Below, piece after piece: positions 1 to 9,822 of a stretch of DNA of 64,000 nucleotides. The stretch is taken from NCBI RefSeq assembly GCF_900110415.1, contig NZ_FODR01000003.1, positions 596,187-660,186 of the forward strand. The letters run 5' to 3'. Both the position numbers and the translations under genes were made by a program. Below the pieces are notes generated by a model. That model searched no databases, had not been told where the DNA came from, and worked only from the letters and a program-made list of their open reading frames with translations. Each line of letters opens with the position of its first letter. Position 1 is the stretch's first letter. This DNA is from Mucilaginibacter sp. OK283. Its GTDB lineage: Bacteria > Bacteroidota > Bacteroidia > Sphingobacteriales > Sphingobacteriaceae.

Positions 1-2309
1 AGAGCGACATCATCGGTTACGATAAACGGCCGCAGTTTGCCAATCCGCAATACCTGGGGGTAGGTACCAACTGGCAAAAAGCCCTGTACCGTACAGCGCC
101 AATGCTAAACCATAATATAGCTATCAGCGGCGGTGATGACCGGACAAAATATTATTTATCGGGTACCTATTTTTCACAGCAGGGGATTGCGCTGGGCTCT
201 GATTTTAAAAGAACTTCTATAAAGGCAAACATCGATAACAAAACCACCAACTGGTTAAAGGTTGGCGTAAACCTGAATATGGCGCACGTGGCCGAAAATG
301 TGGCTACTTCCAATACCGGGGTAATTTTACAGGCCCTTAACCAAACCCCGGATGTAAATGTAGTAAACCCCGATGGCACATGGGGCGGCAATGATCCTAA
401 CATTTATGGCGCAACCGGTACCAATCCCTTTGCGATAGCTACTATTGTAAAGGATTTTAAAAGCCGTTACCAATTAATGGGTAATGCTTATGCCGAAATA
501 CAATTTACCCGTGAACTTACCCTGCGCAATGAAGTAGCCGGAAACTTTGACTTTGCCACTGAGGATTATTTCAATCCATCGTATGTTATGGGTGCTTACT
601 CCAAAACCACCAATAGCGGCACGGCAACAAGCGCGCAAAATTTTTACAATTCAATCTCCAATTATTTAACTTACCAGCATACGTTTGCCAAAAAATACTA
701 TGTTAACGTAGTGGCGGGCCACGAAGCCCAATTGCTCAAAAGCAGCGGTGTTTCGGGTACGCGCACCAATTTTGCAAGTAATAACGTGCAAACGATAAGC
801 AGCGGCGATGCAACAACCGCTACCAATACCGGTGTAAAAGGGCAGGGATCTTTAGAAGCCTATTTTGGCCGGGCCAACTTTACCTATGATGACCGGTATT
901 TGTTAACGGCTACGGTACGTCATGACGGCTCATCAAAATTTGCCGAAGCACACCGGTGGAATACTACTTACTCTGGCGCGCTGGCATGGAAGATAAACCA
1001 CGAGAGCTTTCTTAAAGGTGTAAGGGCTATTAATGATCTTAAACTTAGGGTTGGTTATGGCCTGGTAAACAATCAAAATATCGCCGAATATGCTTATGGT
1101 TCAACATTAAGCACAATCCCCACCGGCTTGTCGGGCAACTCGCAGATAACCAGCACAACGGGTAATCCTGATATCAAGTGGGAAACTACAAGATCGTACA
1201 ACGTTGGTCTGGATGCGTCTGTGCTAAACGGGCGGATAGGATTTTCTGTCGACGCGTACTACCGCAAAACAAATAACCTGTTACTAAGCCTTACCATGCC
1301 TTACTACTCCGGCACATTCGCTTCGGGCGGATTTTCGCCGGGAGCAGTGCAGGCGCCTTACGTAAATATAGGCGCGGTGGGCAACCGGGGATTTGAGTTT
1401 ACATTGTCGACCCAAAACGTGAGATCAAAAAACTTTAACTGGAACACCAATATTAACTTTTCCAGGAATGTGAACAAAGTACTCGCTTTGGTTGATGGTA
1501 CCCCCGCAATAAACGGCTCAGTAACCAAAACTGTAGTTGGCCGGTCAATCGGCGAGTTTTACGGTTACCAGGTATTGGGCATTTACAAAAACGCCGCCGA
1601 CTTTACTAAATATCCGGCGCTATCCCAAAACGGAGGCGGCTCCATACCTATAACTCCCGGATCGGGCGGTGTTTGGGTAGGTGATGTTATTTTTAAGGAT
1701 ATTAATGGCGACGGGATAATTGACGCCCGTGACCAAACCTTTTTAGGATCGCCTTTACCCAAGTTCCAGTTCGGGATCAATAACGGCATTAACTATAAAA
1801 ATTTCGACCTGAATGTTTTTATGGTGGGCAATTACGGCAATAAAGTTTATAACCAGATAAAGGTAAACGGCGAGAATCCTAACCAAAATTTTGGCTATTT
1901 CCCTTCTGTGCTCAACTATGCCAAGATCGGGCTGATTGACCCGACCGGCTCTGCATCGGATATTAACAACGTATATATCACAAACCCATCTACCAATATT
2001 ATGCGGATAAGCCAGAGCAGTGGTAACGACAATCAGCGTTTTTCTGACAAATACATCGAAAATGGGTCGTTTTTAAAATGTAAAAGTATCGCCTTGGGGT
2101 ACAGCTTTTCAAACAACATTTTAAATAAGATCAAACTACGGTCATTACGGGTGTATGTTAACGTTACCAATGTTTTCACCATTACCAAATATAGTGGCTA
2201 TGACCCGGAAATTGGTTCCTGGAACCCTTTAGCTGCAGGTATTGATAACGGATATTATGCTCAGCCGCGTGTTTACACAGTTGGTCTTAACGTATCGCTA
2301 AATAATTAA
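1..2309 (+). CDS. SusC-like TonB-dependent outer-membrane receptor, 5' truncated by window edge
   Basis: The reading frame is open from the first bases of the window, so the gene starts outside it. About 768 codons are visible, which is the larger C-terminal part of a family that normally has around 1000 residues. The signal peptide, TonB box and plug domain are missing only because of the window edge. What remains is beta-barrel sequence with alternating aromatic strands, an internal DxNGDGxID-type calcium-like loop (DINGDGIIDARDQ, common in SusC proteins), and a barrel end VYTVGLNVSLNN with the usual terminal residues. SusC proteins import oligosaccharides bound by their SusD lid. The SusD gene follows after 8 bp, so the two form an operon. 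Confidence 0.95.
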   Translation, partial: SDIIGYDKRPQFANPQYLGVGTNWQKALYRTAPMLNHNIAISGGDDRTKYYLSGTYFSQQGIALGSDFKRTSIKANIDNKTTNWLKVGVNLNMAHVAENVATSNTGVILQALNQTPDVNVVNPDGTWGGNDPNIYGATGTNPFAIATIVKDFKSRYQLMGNAYAEIQFTRELTLRNEVAGNFDFATEDYFNPSYVMGAYSKTTNSGTATSAQNFYNSISNYLTYQHTFAKKYYVNVVAGHEAQLLKSSGVSGTRTNFASNNVQTISSGDATTATNTGVKGQGSLEAYFGRANFTYDDRYLLTATVRHDGSSKFAEAHRWNTTYSGALAWKINHESFLKGVRAINDLKLRVGYGLVNNQNIAEYAYGSTLSTIPTGLSGNSQITSTTGNPDIKWETTRSYNVGLDASVLNGRIGFSVDAYYRKTNNLLLSLTMPYYSGTFASGGFSPGAVQAPYVNIGAVGNRGFEFTLSTQNVRSKNFNWNTNINFSRNVNKVLALVDGTPAINGSVTKTVVGRSIGEFYGYQVLGIYKNAADFTKYPALSQNGGGSIPITPGSGGVWVGDVIFKDINGDGIIDARDQTFLGSPLPKFQFGINNGINYKNFDLNVFMVGNYGNKVYNQIKVNGENPNQNFGYFPSVLNYAKIGLIDPTGSASDINNVYITNPSTNIMRISQSSGNDNQRFSDKYIENGSFLKCKSIALGYSFSNNILNKIKLRSLRVYVNVTNVFTITKYSGYDPEIGSWNPLAAGIDNGYYAQPRVYTVGLNVSLNN

Positions 2310-2317
2310 AATTCAAG

Positions 2318-3889
2318 ATGATGAAACTCATAAAAATAAATATGGTACTGCTGTTTATCGTCATGATAAGCAGCTGTAAAAAGGATTACCTTAACAGGCC
2401 GCCTTTAACCGGCATAACCAAAGATAACTTTTATAAAAGTGGCTCGGATTTAAGATTGGCTACTGCGGCGCTTTATGCCCAGCCCTGGGCTAACTGGAAC
2501 AATTTTCCATTGCTTGGTGTTGGCGATATCATGAGCGGCAATATGTTGCAGCCTTATAACGCCGATCTGGTTCAGTTTACTACCTTTTCTATTACAAGTC
2601 AAAACTCTTATATCACCCAGTCATGGCAGTCTTTTTACGATATAGTTGCCCATTGCAACATCAATATAAAGGCCATTAACACCAGCCTTCCGGATAGTGT
2701 GGCTGCAAGCAGTAAAAAAGGCGCGCTTGGCGAGTTGAAGTTTATAAGGGCAACGTCTTATTTCTTTATCGCCCAATTATGGGGTGCTGTGCCAATTATT
2801 GAAGATAATGATAAGCTGATAGCAAATCCGCTGGTGCCCCGTCATAAGCTTACCGACGTTTATAAATTCATTATAAATGATTTAAGATATGCTGCAGCTA
2901 ATTTGCCAAGAGCAGATCAGCCAGGACGCGTAACTACATGGTCGGCACAGGGCTTGCTGGCAAAGGTATATTTAACCAGGGCAGGTTTAGGCCAAAACGG
3001 CACCCGCAAACAATCTGACCTTGATAGTGCCGCGTATTACGCCGGCAATGTTTGCAACACCAGTGGTTTAACGTTGTTACCAAGCTATTACAACCTTTTC
3101 AGGACCCAGTATAATGATAACCCCGAATCATTATTTGCTTTTCAATGGGCGCCAGGTGTAGGCTATGGGCAAGGTAACGCTATACAGGCTCAATTTGCCC
3201 CCAGCGGCAGCCTGGTTACCGGCGGCGGTGGCTGGGGCGGCGCCATTGGCCCAACCCTTGATTTGGCTAACGAGTACAGCATGGATGACTCCGTGCGCCG
3301 CAAAGCCACATATATGCTTACCGGCGATAAATATCCTGAGCTTAACGCCGCAAATGGCGGGTATACCGCTACGGGTGTAAATGTTAAAAAACACATTGTT
3401 GGTACTGCTGCAGATAATAATTCGCCTACTATGGACCTATGGTCGTCCATCGAGCATAACACCGTTTTACGCCTGGCCGATGTATACCTGGTATATGCCG
3501 AAGCCTTGTTAGGCAACAACGCTTCTACTGCTAACCAGCAGGCGCTACAATATTTTAATGCTGTACGCAGCAGGGCCGGGGTAAGCACGGTTACGAGTAT
3601 TACGCCAGATATGATCTGGAAAGAACGGCGGATTGAACTGGCATTTGAAGGCCAGTACTGGTTTGATTTAGTTCGTTTATCTTACTATAAACCGCAGGCA
3701 GCCATTAATTCTCTTAACGGTCAAAAAAGGCAACAGTTTACCTACAGTCAAGCTACAGGCGTAAAAACGCCGTCGCCTAACGGATTGATCATCACCCCGG
3801 CCACAGTTGCAACATTTACGCTGCCTATACCGGCAAATGATCAAACCGCCGATCCCAAGCTGCTGGAGGAACCTGTAGCTTATTATTAA
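2318..3889 (+). CDS. SusD/RagB family surface glycan-binding lipoprotein
   Basis: This 523-residue protein begins with a lipoprotein signal ending in ISSC followed by KKDYLNRPPL, the typical start of SusD proteins. The N-terminal part carries the helical TPR-like region (residues about 50-230: GELKFIRATSYFFIAQLWGAVPI is the hallmark stretch). The C-terminal part has the RagB/SusD motif with ERRIELAFEGQYWFDLVR near residues 430-447. It should sit on the outer-membrane surface as the lid of the SusC transporter and bind the polysaccharide. Spacing to SusC is 8 bp and to the next lipoprotein gene 34 bp, consistent with one transcript. The glycan specificity cannot be read from SusD itself. Confidence 0.95.
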   Translation: MMKLIKINMVLLFIVMISSCKKDYLNRPPLTGITKDNFYKSGSDLRLATAALYAQPWANWNNFPLLGVGDIMSGNMLQPYNADLVQFTTFSITSQNSYITQSWQSFYDIVAHCNINIKAINTSLPDSVAASSKKGALGELKFIRATSYFFIAQLWGAVPIIEDNDKLIANPLVPRHKLTDVYKFIINDLRYAAANLPRADQPGRVTTWSAQGLLAKVYLTRAGLGQNGTRKQSDLDSAAYYAGNVCNTSGLTLLPSYYNLFRTQYNDNPESLFAFQWAPGVGYGQGNAIQAQFAPSGSLVTGGGGWGGAIGPTLDLANEYSMDDSVRRKATYMLTGDKYPELNAANGGYTATGVNVKKHIVGTAADNNSPTMDLWSSIEHNTVLRLADVYLVYAEALLGNNASTANQQALQYFNAVRSRAGVSTVTSITPDMIWKERRIELAFEGQYWFDLVRLSYYKPQAAINSLNGQKRQQFTYSQATGVKTPSPNGLIITPATVATFTLPIPANDQTADPKLLEEPVAYY

Positions 3890-3923
3890 CAGTATTCTTG
3901 ATCATTGATATAATTTAAACATC

Positions 3924-5144
3924 ATGAAAAAATTAATTTATCATATTAAAGGCTGCCTGGTGCTTGCCTTGCTTGCCGCGGTGGTTGTTATGCAGCCGGG
4001 CTGTAAAAAGGATGCTTCACCATCAAAAGGCACCCCGGTAATTACCGCTATACGCAATTATGTAGCCCATCCCGGTGATTCGCTTTTAAGCAGCGTAGGC
4101 ACGGGCCAGTGGGTTGTAATTTCAGGTAAAAATTTAAAAGGTGCGCTCGCTATTAATTTTGACGGGGTAAAAGGCTCTTTTAACGATGCCTGGTTTTCAG
4201 ATACCAGTGCAATCGTCTTAATCCCGGCGGTTATCGCGTTCCCTTCGGTACCTTCAGATAAGCTGAATACTATTCAGTACGTTACCAACCATGGGCAAAC
4301 TACGTTTTCGTTCCCTATTGTTGCACCAGCGCCTACAATTACCGGCGTTTCTAATGAAGATGCCAACCCTGGCGACTCGGTTAAAATCAACGGCCTAAGC
4401 TTTTTCTTTATAAAAAGCGTTACCTATGCCGGGATTAATATTACCAGTTATAAATCATCAAATGATGGTACCAGTATCAGCCTGGCAGTACCTGCGGGTG
4501 TTACGCAAACAGGCGGTATTGTAAGTGTTACAACAAAATCAGGTTCGGCCACCTCTGTTTATAAGGTGCATGACTTTGTAACAGGCGTGTTGAATAATTA
4601 TGATAATGTAAATAACTTTTCATGGGGATCGGGCACGTCTAACAGCTCTGCAGCCTATCCTGGTAATAATGGCTATTATGGGCTATTGCAATCAACTAAC
4701 ATTCCCGCGGGAGACGGATCCTGGTGGAATGGCGGGCGGTCCATCAATACAAATGGGGCGCAGTGGGTACCTAAAGCCAGCTTAAAGGATACAGTGGACC
4801 ATTATGCTTTAAAGTTTGAAGTATCTGTAACTACGCCATGGTCGGCCGGTGCTATCCAGATTGTTAAAGATTACTCCTGGACATATTCGGCCATTTATCG
4901 CCCCTGGAAGAATGCCAACGGTTCAACAACGCAGTTTACTACAAAGGGCTGGCAAACGGTAACCATACCACTATCAGAGTTCAGAACAAATAATGGTACG
5001 GGAATCCCAGCCGCCAGCCTGACGGAGTTGCTTGGGGCCGAGGGGGCGGGTGCTATCAATGTTACATTTATTAACGACGGCACAACTACCATCAAAACTT
5101 CTGAGATAGCTGTTGACAATATCAGGGTAGTAAGAATAAAATAA
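3924..5144 (+). CDS. IPT/TIG-domain surface glycan-binding lipoprotein (SGBP-B type)
   Basis: A 406-residue lipoprotein with signal ending in QPGC followed by KKD. Two immunoglobulin-like IPT/TIG domains can be recognised at about residues 35-130 and 135-215 (the second opens PTITGVSNEDANPGDSVKINGLSF). The C-terminal half, about 220-406, is a separate all-beta module rich in Trp and Tyr ending in IAVDNIRVVRIK, like the glycan-binding module of SGBP-B proteins from xyloglucan loci. The role inferred is to hold beta-glucan chains at the cell surface for the adjacent GH5 enzyme and SusCD. It is the third gene of the operon, and a strong terminator follows its stop. Confidence 0.85.
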   Translation: MKKLIYHIKGCLVLALLAAVVVMQPGCKKDASPSKGTPVITAIRNYVAHPGDSLLSSVGTGQWVVISGKNLKGALAINFDGVKGSFNDAWFSDTSAIVLIPAVIAFPSVPSDKLNTIQYVTNHGQTTFSFPIVAPAPTITGVSNEDANPGDSVKINGLSFFFIKSVTYAGINITSYKSSNDGTSISLAVPAGVTQTGGIVSVTTKSGSATSVYKVHDFVTGVLNNYDNVNNFSWGSGTSNSSAAYPGNNGYYGLLQSTNIPAGDGSWWNGGRSINTNGAQWVPKASLKDTVDHYALKFEVSVTTPWSAGAIQIVKDYSWTYSAIYRPWKNANGSTTQFTTKGWQTVTIPLSEFRTNNGTGIPAASLTELLGAEGAGAINVTFINDGTTTIKTSEIAVDNIRVVRIK

Positions 5145-5172
5145 GAAGAGAGTTTTAGTTGAATATAAGTGG

Positions 5173-5211
5173 ATGCCTGGGGCCTTTACCGAGAGGTCCC
5201 GGCATTTTTTT
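5173..5211 (+). terminator. Rho-independent terminator after the SGBP gene
   Basis: A stem of ATGCC/GGCAT continued by GGG/CCC and GCC/GGT closes a loop of about ten bases and is followed by seven T. It separates susC-susD-SGBP from the GH5 gene. A closely similar hairpin occurs after the GH5 gene (6794-6832), with the same loop motif TTTACC. Confidence 0.85.
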
Positions 5212-5329
5212 AGGCCTCATCGGCTCAGCACTTTCTCAGACGGGTGTCGTCCTTATTTGTTTGGTCATAAATAGTCTGAAAAGTGCGCAAAATGTGTGGT
5301 TCTGCTAAAAGGGCTTAAATATTATAAAA

Positions 5330-6790
5330 ATGAAAACATTGAATTTTTTAAGAGTATTATTTTTTGTTGCGATTGCTTCTTTTTTTTCCTGTAAAAAGGC
5401 GAATAATCCAGCCGCAGAATTAACAGTTAATCAGTCCGTAATTACATTTACGCCCGAAGGCGGAACGCAGGACTTTTCTGTTGCAAGCAATGCCACATGG
5501 AACATCAGCAATCCGGGTTCTTCGTGGCTGCAATTGAATACAACATCTGGTAACAGCGGCAGTACTGTCATTCATGTAACAACGCTGTCGCAAAATGCCA
5601 CAGGGCTAACACGCTCCATCGTTTTAGAAGTTAGTTCGTCTAATGGCCAGTCAAGAAGGGTAACGGTGTCGCAGGCAACCACTATCTATCCAACTTATAA
5701 TACCTCGCCAAAAGCAGCTGACGCAACGGGAATGAGCAGTAATGCTGTTCAGTTGGCCGCTAAAATAAAATTAGGATGGAATATCGGTAATACCCTGGAA
5801 GCTTCTGGTGGCGAAACAGGCTGGGGCAATCCGCTTATCACCGAAGATTATGTAAAATTTGTAAAACAGCAGGGCTTTAACGCTATACGCCTTCCATGTG
5901 CCTGGAACATGGGCCATCTAAGTAACCAGGCAACTGCACAAATAGACGCCAACTGGCTTAACAGGGTGAAAGAAGTGGTGGGGTATTGCGTAAAAAATGA
6001 TATGTATGTCTTACTCAATATACATTGGGATGGCGGCTGGCTTGAAAATAACATTACCAAGGTAAAGCAAGATTCTGTTAACGCTAAACAAAAGGCACTA
6101 TGGGAACAAATTGCAACGGCCATGCGCGATTTTGACGAACACCTGATGTTTGCCAGCGCCAATGAGCCGGCTGCAGATGATGCCGCGGCAACAGCAATAC
6201 TTTCTACCTATCATCAAACCTTTATTAACGCAGTCAGATCAACCGGCGGTAAAAACGCTTATCGGATATTGGTGCTTCAGGGCCCTTCTACCAACATGGA
6301 AAAAACAAGTGATTATATGACATCCCTTCCGCAGGACCAGGCGGCAGCCCGGTTGATGGTTGAGGTGCATTATTACTCGCCGTTTCAATTCTGCTGCCTG
6401 CTGGACAATGATGCCAGCTGGGGTAAAATGTTTTATTATTGGGGTGCGGGGCACCATTCAACTATCGAACCTGAACGAAATGCCACCTGGGGCGAAGAAA
6501 GTGATGTTGATGCCTCTTTCAATAGAATGAAGACAAAATTTGTCGACAAGGGAATTCCCGTCCTTTTAGGGGAGTATGGCGCCTACAGGCGTGACAATAG
6601 CGCGCATGTTCCTTTAGATCTGCCAACGCACGAGGGCGCAGTAGATTATTGGAATACCTATGTTACGAAGCAAGCGAAATCCAACGGCATGCTGCCATTT
6701 TTTTGGGATACAGGCGGCGCTTTAGACAGACGAAATTATACAGTAAAAGATCAGCGTACTATTGTTGCCATCAAGGCAGGCGCCAATTAA
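5330..6790 (+). CDS. BACON-domain GH5 endo-beta-glucanase lipoprotein
   Basis: A 486-residue protein with lipoprotein signal (SFFSC followed by KKAN). Residues about 30-120 form a BACON domain (ITFTPEGGTQDFSV, then SNATWNIS, ending RRVTVSQA). The catalytic GH5 barrel follows from about residue 140, starting LGWNIGNTLEASGG. The acid/base is E279 in SANEP and the nucleophile E415 in LLGEYGAY. This arrangement is the same as in the BACON-GH5 xyloglucanase of Bacteroides ovatus, so an outer-membrane-anchored endo-acting beta-1,4-glucanase, probably subfamily GH5_4, is inferred. Xyloglucan versus mixed-linkage glucan or cellulose cannot be decided from sequence. The gene lies between two terminators and so may have its own promoter. 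Confidence 0.93.
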   Translation: MKTLNFLRVLFFVAIASFFSCKKANNPAAELTVNQSVITFTPEGGTQDFSVASNATWNISNPGSSWLQLNTTSGNSGSTVIHVTTLSQNATGLTRSIVLEVSSSNGQSRRVTVSQATTIYPTYNTSPKAADATGMSSNAVQLAAKIKLGWNIGNTLEASGGETGWGNPLITEDYVKFVKQQGFNAIRLPCAWNMGHLSNQATAQIDANWLNRVKEVVGYCVKNDMYVLLNIHWDGGWLENNITKVKQDSVNAKQKALWEQIATAMRDFDEHLMFASANEPAADDAAATAILSTYHQTFINAVRSTGGKNAYRILVLQGPSTNMEKTSDYMTSLPQDQAAARLMVEVHYYSPFQFCCLLDNDASWGKMFYYWGAGHHSTIEPERNATWGEESDVDASFNRMKTKFVDKGIPVLLGEYGAYRRDNSAHVPLDLPTHEGAVDYWNTYVTKQAKSNGMLPFFWDTGGALDRRNYTVKDQRTIVAIKAGAN

Positions 6791-6793
6791 ATG

Positions 6794-6832
6794 AATGCCT
6801 GTGGCTTTTACCAAAAGGCCCGGGCATTTTTT
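6794..6832 (+). terminator. Rho-independent terminator after the GH5 gene
   Basis: The ATGCC/GGCAT stem with a GGC/GCC inner part and a loop containing TTTTACC is followed by six T. It starts three bases after the GH5 stop codon. It looks like a diverged copy of the hairpin at 5173-5211. Confidence 0.8.
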
Positions 6833-7152
6833 ACACCACACCGGTTTTATTTATCAGCATAACCAATGCAGGCTGGTAGTTTACAATAGAAAGTTTAAGG
6901 GAAATTGATAAGAAAAAAATTCCCGACGGTGCAGGGTGGAGCCATCAAATTATTCAAAGCTTACTGCCAGTTCGGGATGGAAAAAATAATCACATGTTAA
7001 TATAGCAGCAACAGCGCTCTTGGTAATTATCTCCACATTATCTGTAGCAACAATATTCATGGTAAAGCAATATCGCGGGGGTTAAAAGCATCTGCTGTCG
7101 AATCACAGCTGCAGATAAATAGCACCGACAAGAAGAAAAGAAATAACATTTT
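6833..7152. other. GH5-GH3 intergenic region, no gene seen
   Basis: About 320 bases carry no convincing reading frame. An imperfect hairpin lies close to the GH3 start at about 7090-7116 (ATCTGC...GCAGAT with TGT/ACA inside). The region probably holds the promoter and leader of the GH3 gene, but no clear TAnnTTTG box was identified. Confidence 0.4.
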
Positions 7153-9309
7153 ATGAAATATACCATTGCCTGTTTTATGGCATTTTTCGTGGCCGGCGGA
7201 GTTTCGGCACAAAACAAAAGCGAGGTTGCACTTAAAGGGAAGATCAACAGCATCGTCAGTAAAATGACATTGAAAGAAAAAATAGACATGCTTCACGGCA
7301 ACGCGTTATTTTCTTCGGCAGGCGTAAGCCGTTTAGGTATTCCGGAGCTTACCTGCGATGACGGCCCCCTGGGTGTACGTGAAGAAATAAAACGCTTTGA
7401 CTGGGCATCGGCTAACTGGACAACCGATTCTGCCACGTTTTTACCAAATGGTTCGGCAATTGCAGCCACCTGGAACCCCATAATGGCCAACCGGTACGGT
7501 GTGGTTATAGGCGAGGAAGCCAATGCCCGTAAAAAGATTGTAATGCTTGCACCTGCATTCAATATTTGCAGAATGCCCCTATGCGGCCGCACCTATGAAT
7601 ATTATTCGGAAGATCCTTATTTAAACAGCCAATTGGCTGTTCAATCAGTAAAAGGGATTCAAAGCCAGCATGTAGCAGCCTGTATAAAACATTTTGCTGC
7701 CAATAACCAGGAACTTAACCGCGATAGCGTAAACACCATAGTCGATGAAAGGGCTTTACGCGAAATTTATTTCCCGGCATTTAAAGCAGCCGTACAGCAG
7801 GGTAATGCCTACACCATTATGTCGGCCTACAATAAGCTGAACGGCTATTGGTGTTCCGAGAATGATTTTTTATTAAATAAAGTGCTAAAAAACGAATGGG
7901 GCTTTAAAGGATTGGTCATGTCAGATTGGTCGGGGACGCATCATACCGTTGCAGCGGCCAACAACGGGCTGGATATTGAAATGGGATCAAGCGGACCGTA
8001 TGATCAGTGGTATTTTGCCCAACCCTTACTAAAAGCTGTTAAGGAAGGCCAGGTTCCGGTAAAAACAATTGATGATAAAGTGCGCAGGATTTTGTGGGTA
8101 ATGTACCACACCTCCATGAGTACTAACCATCCTAAAGGGTCTATCGCTACACCGGCGCATGCCAAAGCCGCCTATGATATTGCCTCGGAATCCATCGTGT
8201 TGTTAAAAAACGACAACCATTTGTTGCCTTTAAAAACGGGTAACATTAAAAGTATTGCTGTCATCGGCGATAATGCTACCCGCACATTTGCTTTAGGCGG
8301 TTATGGGGCCGGCGTAAAAGCGCAACACGAGATAACAGCATTAGACGGTATAAAATCAAGGTTTGGTAAAACGGCCGGTATCAGCTTTGCCCAGGGCTAC
8401 AAAGCAAACTACCTGGCAAGTAATAGTGATGAACAAAACCGCGGTTATGACCAACCCGATCAAAAACTGATTGATGAGGCAGTAGCGCTTGCGAAAGTTA
8501 GCGATGTAGCCATTTTATGCATCGGTTCCAATCGTGAATATGAAAGTGAAGCCCATGACCGTAAAAACCTGGAACTGCCTTTTGGCGAGCAGGCCTTGGT
8601 TAACGCGGTTACCGCAGCCAACCCCAATACTATTATTGTAATCATGGCCGGCGCTCCGTATAATCTGAATGAAATCAAAAAATCCAACCATGCAGTTGTT
8701 TGGTCGTGGTTTAACGGTTCAGAGGCCGGTAATGCACTGGCCGATGTATTAAAAGGTGTTGTAAACCCGTCAGGCAAATTGCCATTTACTTTTCCGGTAT
8801 CGTTAAAAGATTCCCCTGCTTTCGCTTTAAATACTTATCCGGGTAAAGACGCTACGGCCGAATATAAAGAGGGTATACTGGTTGGGTACCGCTGGTACGA
8901 CACCAAGAAAATTCAACCGCAGTTTCCATTTGGTTATGGGCTTTCCTATACTGAATTTTCTGTCAGCAAACTTTCTACAGATAAATCAAGCTACGGGAAA
9001 AATGAAACCATCCGTGCAAAATTTACCATCAAAAATACAGGCAACCGTTATGGCGCCGAAGTTGCGCAATTGTATGTAAGCGACCCGGTTTGTTCGGTTC
9101 TGCGTCCTGAAAAAGAGCTTAAAGGTTTTAAAAAGATATTTTTAAAGCCCCGTGAAACAAAAACCGTCGAACTGGATGTAAAGGTTGGCGATCTGGCTTT
9201 TTATGACGAAACAAAAAAAGGATGGAATGCAGAAGCCGGAGAATACATCCTTCAGTTAGGTAATTCGTCGCGTAACATCATCCAGAAAGTGAAAGTATCG
9301 GTTAAATAA
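7153..9309 (+). CDS. Glycoside hydrolase family 3 beta-glucosidase, secreted
   Basis: A 718-residue protein with a Sec signal peptide cleaved after VSAQ, so periplasmic rather than lipid-anchored. The N-terminal GH3 barrel begins with the conserved TCDDGPLGVREE stretch, and the nucleophile is D258 in VMSDWSG. The alpha/beta sandwich domain follows (IVLLKNDNHLLPL near 345, then ENDR-like GSNREYESEAHDRKNLELP). A fibronectin-III-like C-terminal domain occupies about 620-718 (FTIKNTGNRYGAEVAQLYV). It should convert oligosaccharides delivered by SusCD to monosaccharides. It is the last gene of the locus and has a 360-bp upstream gap, so it may be transcribed separately. Confidence 0.95.
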   Translation: MKYTIACFMAFFVAGGVSAQNKSEVALKGKINSIVSKMTLKEKIDMLHGNALFSSAGVSRLGIPELTCDDGPLGVREEIKRFDWASANWTTDSATFLPNGSAIAATWNPIMANRYGVVIGEEANARKKIVMLAPAFNICRMPLCGRTYEYYSEDPYLNSQLAVQSVKGIQSQHVAACIKHFAANNQELNRDSVNTIVDERALREIYFPAFKAAVQQGNAYTIMSAYNKLNGYWCSENDFLLNKVLKNEWGFKGLVMSDWSGTHHTVAAANNGLDIEMGSSGPYDQWYFAQPLLKAVKEGQVPVKTIDDKVRRILWVMYHTSMSTNHPKGSIATPAHAKAAYDIASESIVLLKNDNHLLPLKTGNIKSIAVIGDNATRTFALGGYGAGVKAQHEITALDGIKSRFGKTAGISFAQGYKANYLASNSDEQNRGYDQPDQKLIDEAVALAKVSDVAILCIGSNREYESEAHDRKNLELPFGEQALVNAVTAANPNTIIVIMAGAPYNLNEIKKSNHAVVWSWFNGSEAGNALADVLKGVVNPSGKLPFTFPVSLKDSPAFALNTYPGKDATAEYKEGILVGYRWYDTKKIQPQFPFGYGLSYTEFSVSKLSTDKSSYGKNETIRAKFTIKNTGNRYGAEVAQLYVSDPVCSVLRPEKELKGFKKIFLKPRETKTVELDVKVGDLAFYDETKKGWNAEAGEYILQLGNSSRNIIQKVKVSVK

Positions 9310-9369
9310 ATATTGGATGGGGTCACAACTAAGTGTCTTATTCTATAATTCAAAAACACGCTCATTTTT

Positions 9370-9783
9370 ATGAAAGTGATATTGATGACCTTTTTTTGTT
9401 TTGGCCGGCACCGTTTTTAGTCTTGCTCAAAATCAAGGGTGGTATTGAACGAAAATAATTATTTTATCGCAAATGATCCGGAATGCGTCACTATCTTCAA
9501 TAATAATTGTAGCCATAGCGTTGTCCCATACGCCGGCACCTGGCGTAGCCAGGCATCCATCGCTTGATCCAATCAAGCGATTTTAACCGTCGGCTATAAT
9601 TTCAAAACCAGGCGTGCAGCACCACCACCAAAGAGGCTTATAATTTAATGGAAGGCCCTGCTGCGCACAAACAATTGGAGAACCCCGAAAGCACCTACAA
9701 CCGGCTATTACATCATTCAAACTCCGTTTACCTCTTCAAGCGAGCCATTGGGAAATGTGCCAGGTAAGGCGCCAATAAATTGA
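9370..9783 (+). pseudogene. Frameshifted remnant of a small secreted protein
   Basis: An ATG at 9370 opens MKVILMTFF, and a +1 shift in the T-run then gives VLAGTVFSLAQNQG, together a normal signal peptide. Further coding-like blocks lie in different frames: NNYFIANDPECVTIFNNNCSHSVV, then CSTTTKEAYNLMEG, then TTGYYIIQTPFTSSSEPLGN ending at a stop at 9781-9783. The blocks join only if several frameshifts and one in-frame stop are corrected, which is what a decaying gene looks like. The parent family was not recognised. A sequencing error could explain one shift but not all. Confidence 0.55.
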
Positions 9784-9822
9784 GCGGAACGATGAGCTCC
9801 TATTGGCTACAGGAAACAGTGA

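Noticed and set aside
7038..7296. Two overlapping minus-strand frames antisense to the GH3 start
   Set aside because: They overlap the signal peptide of a well-supported gene and have no recognisable features.
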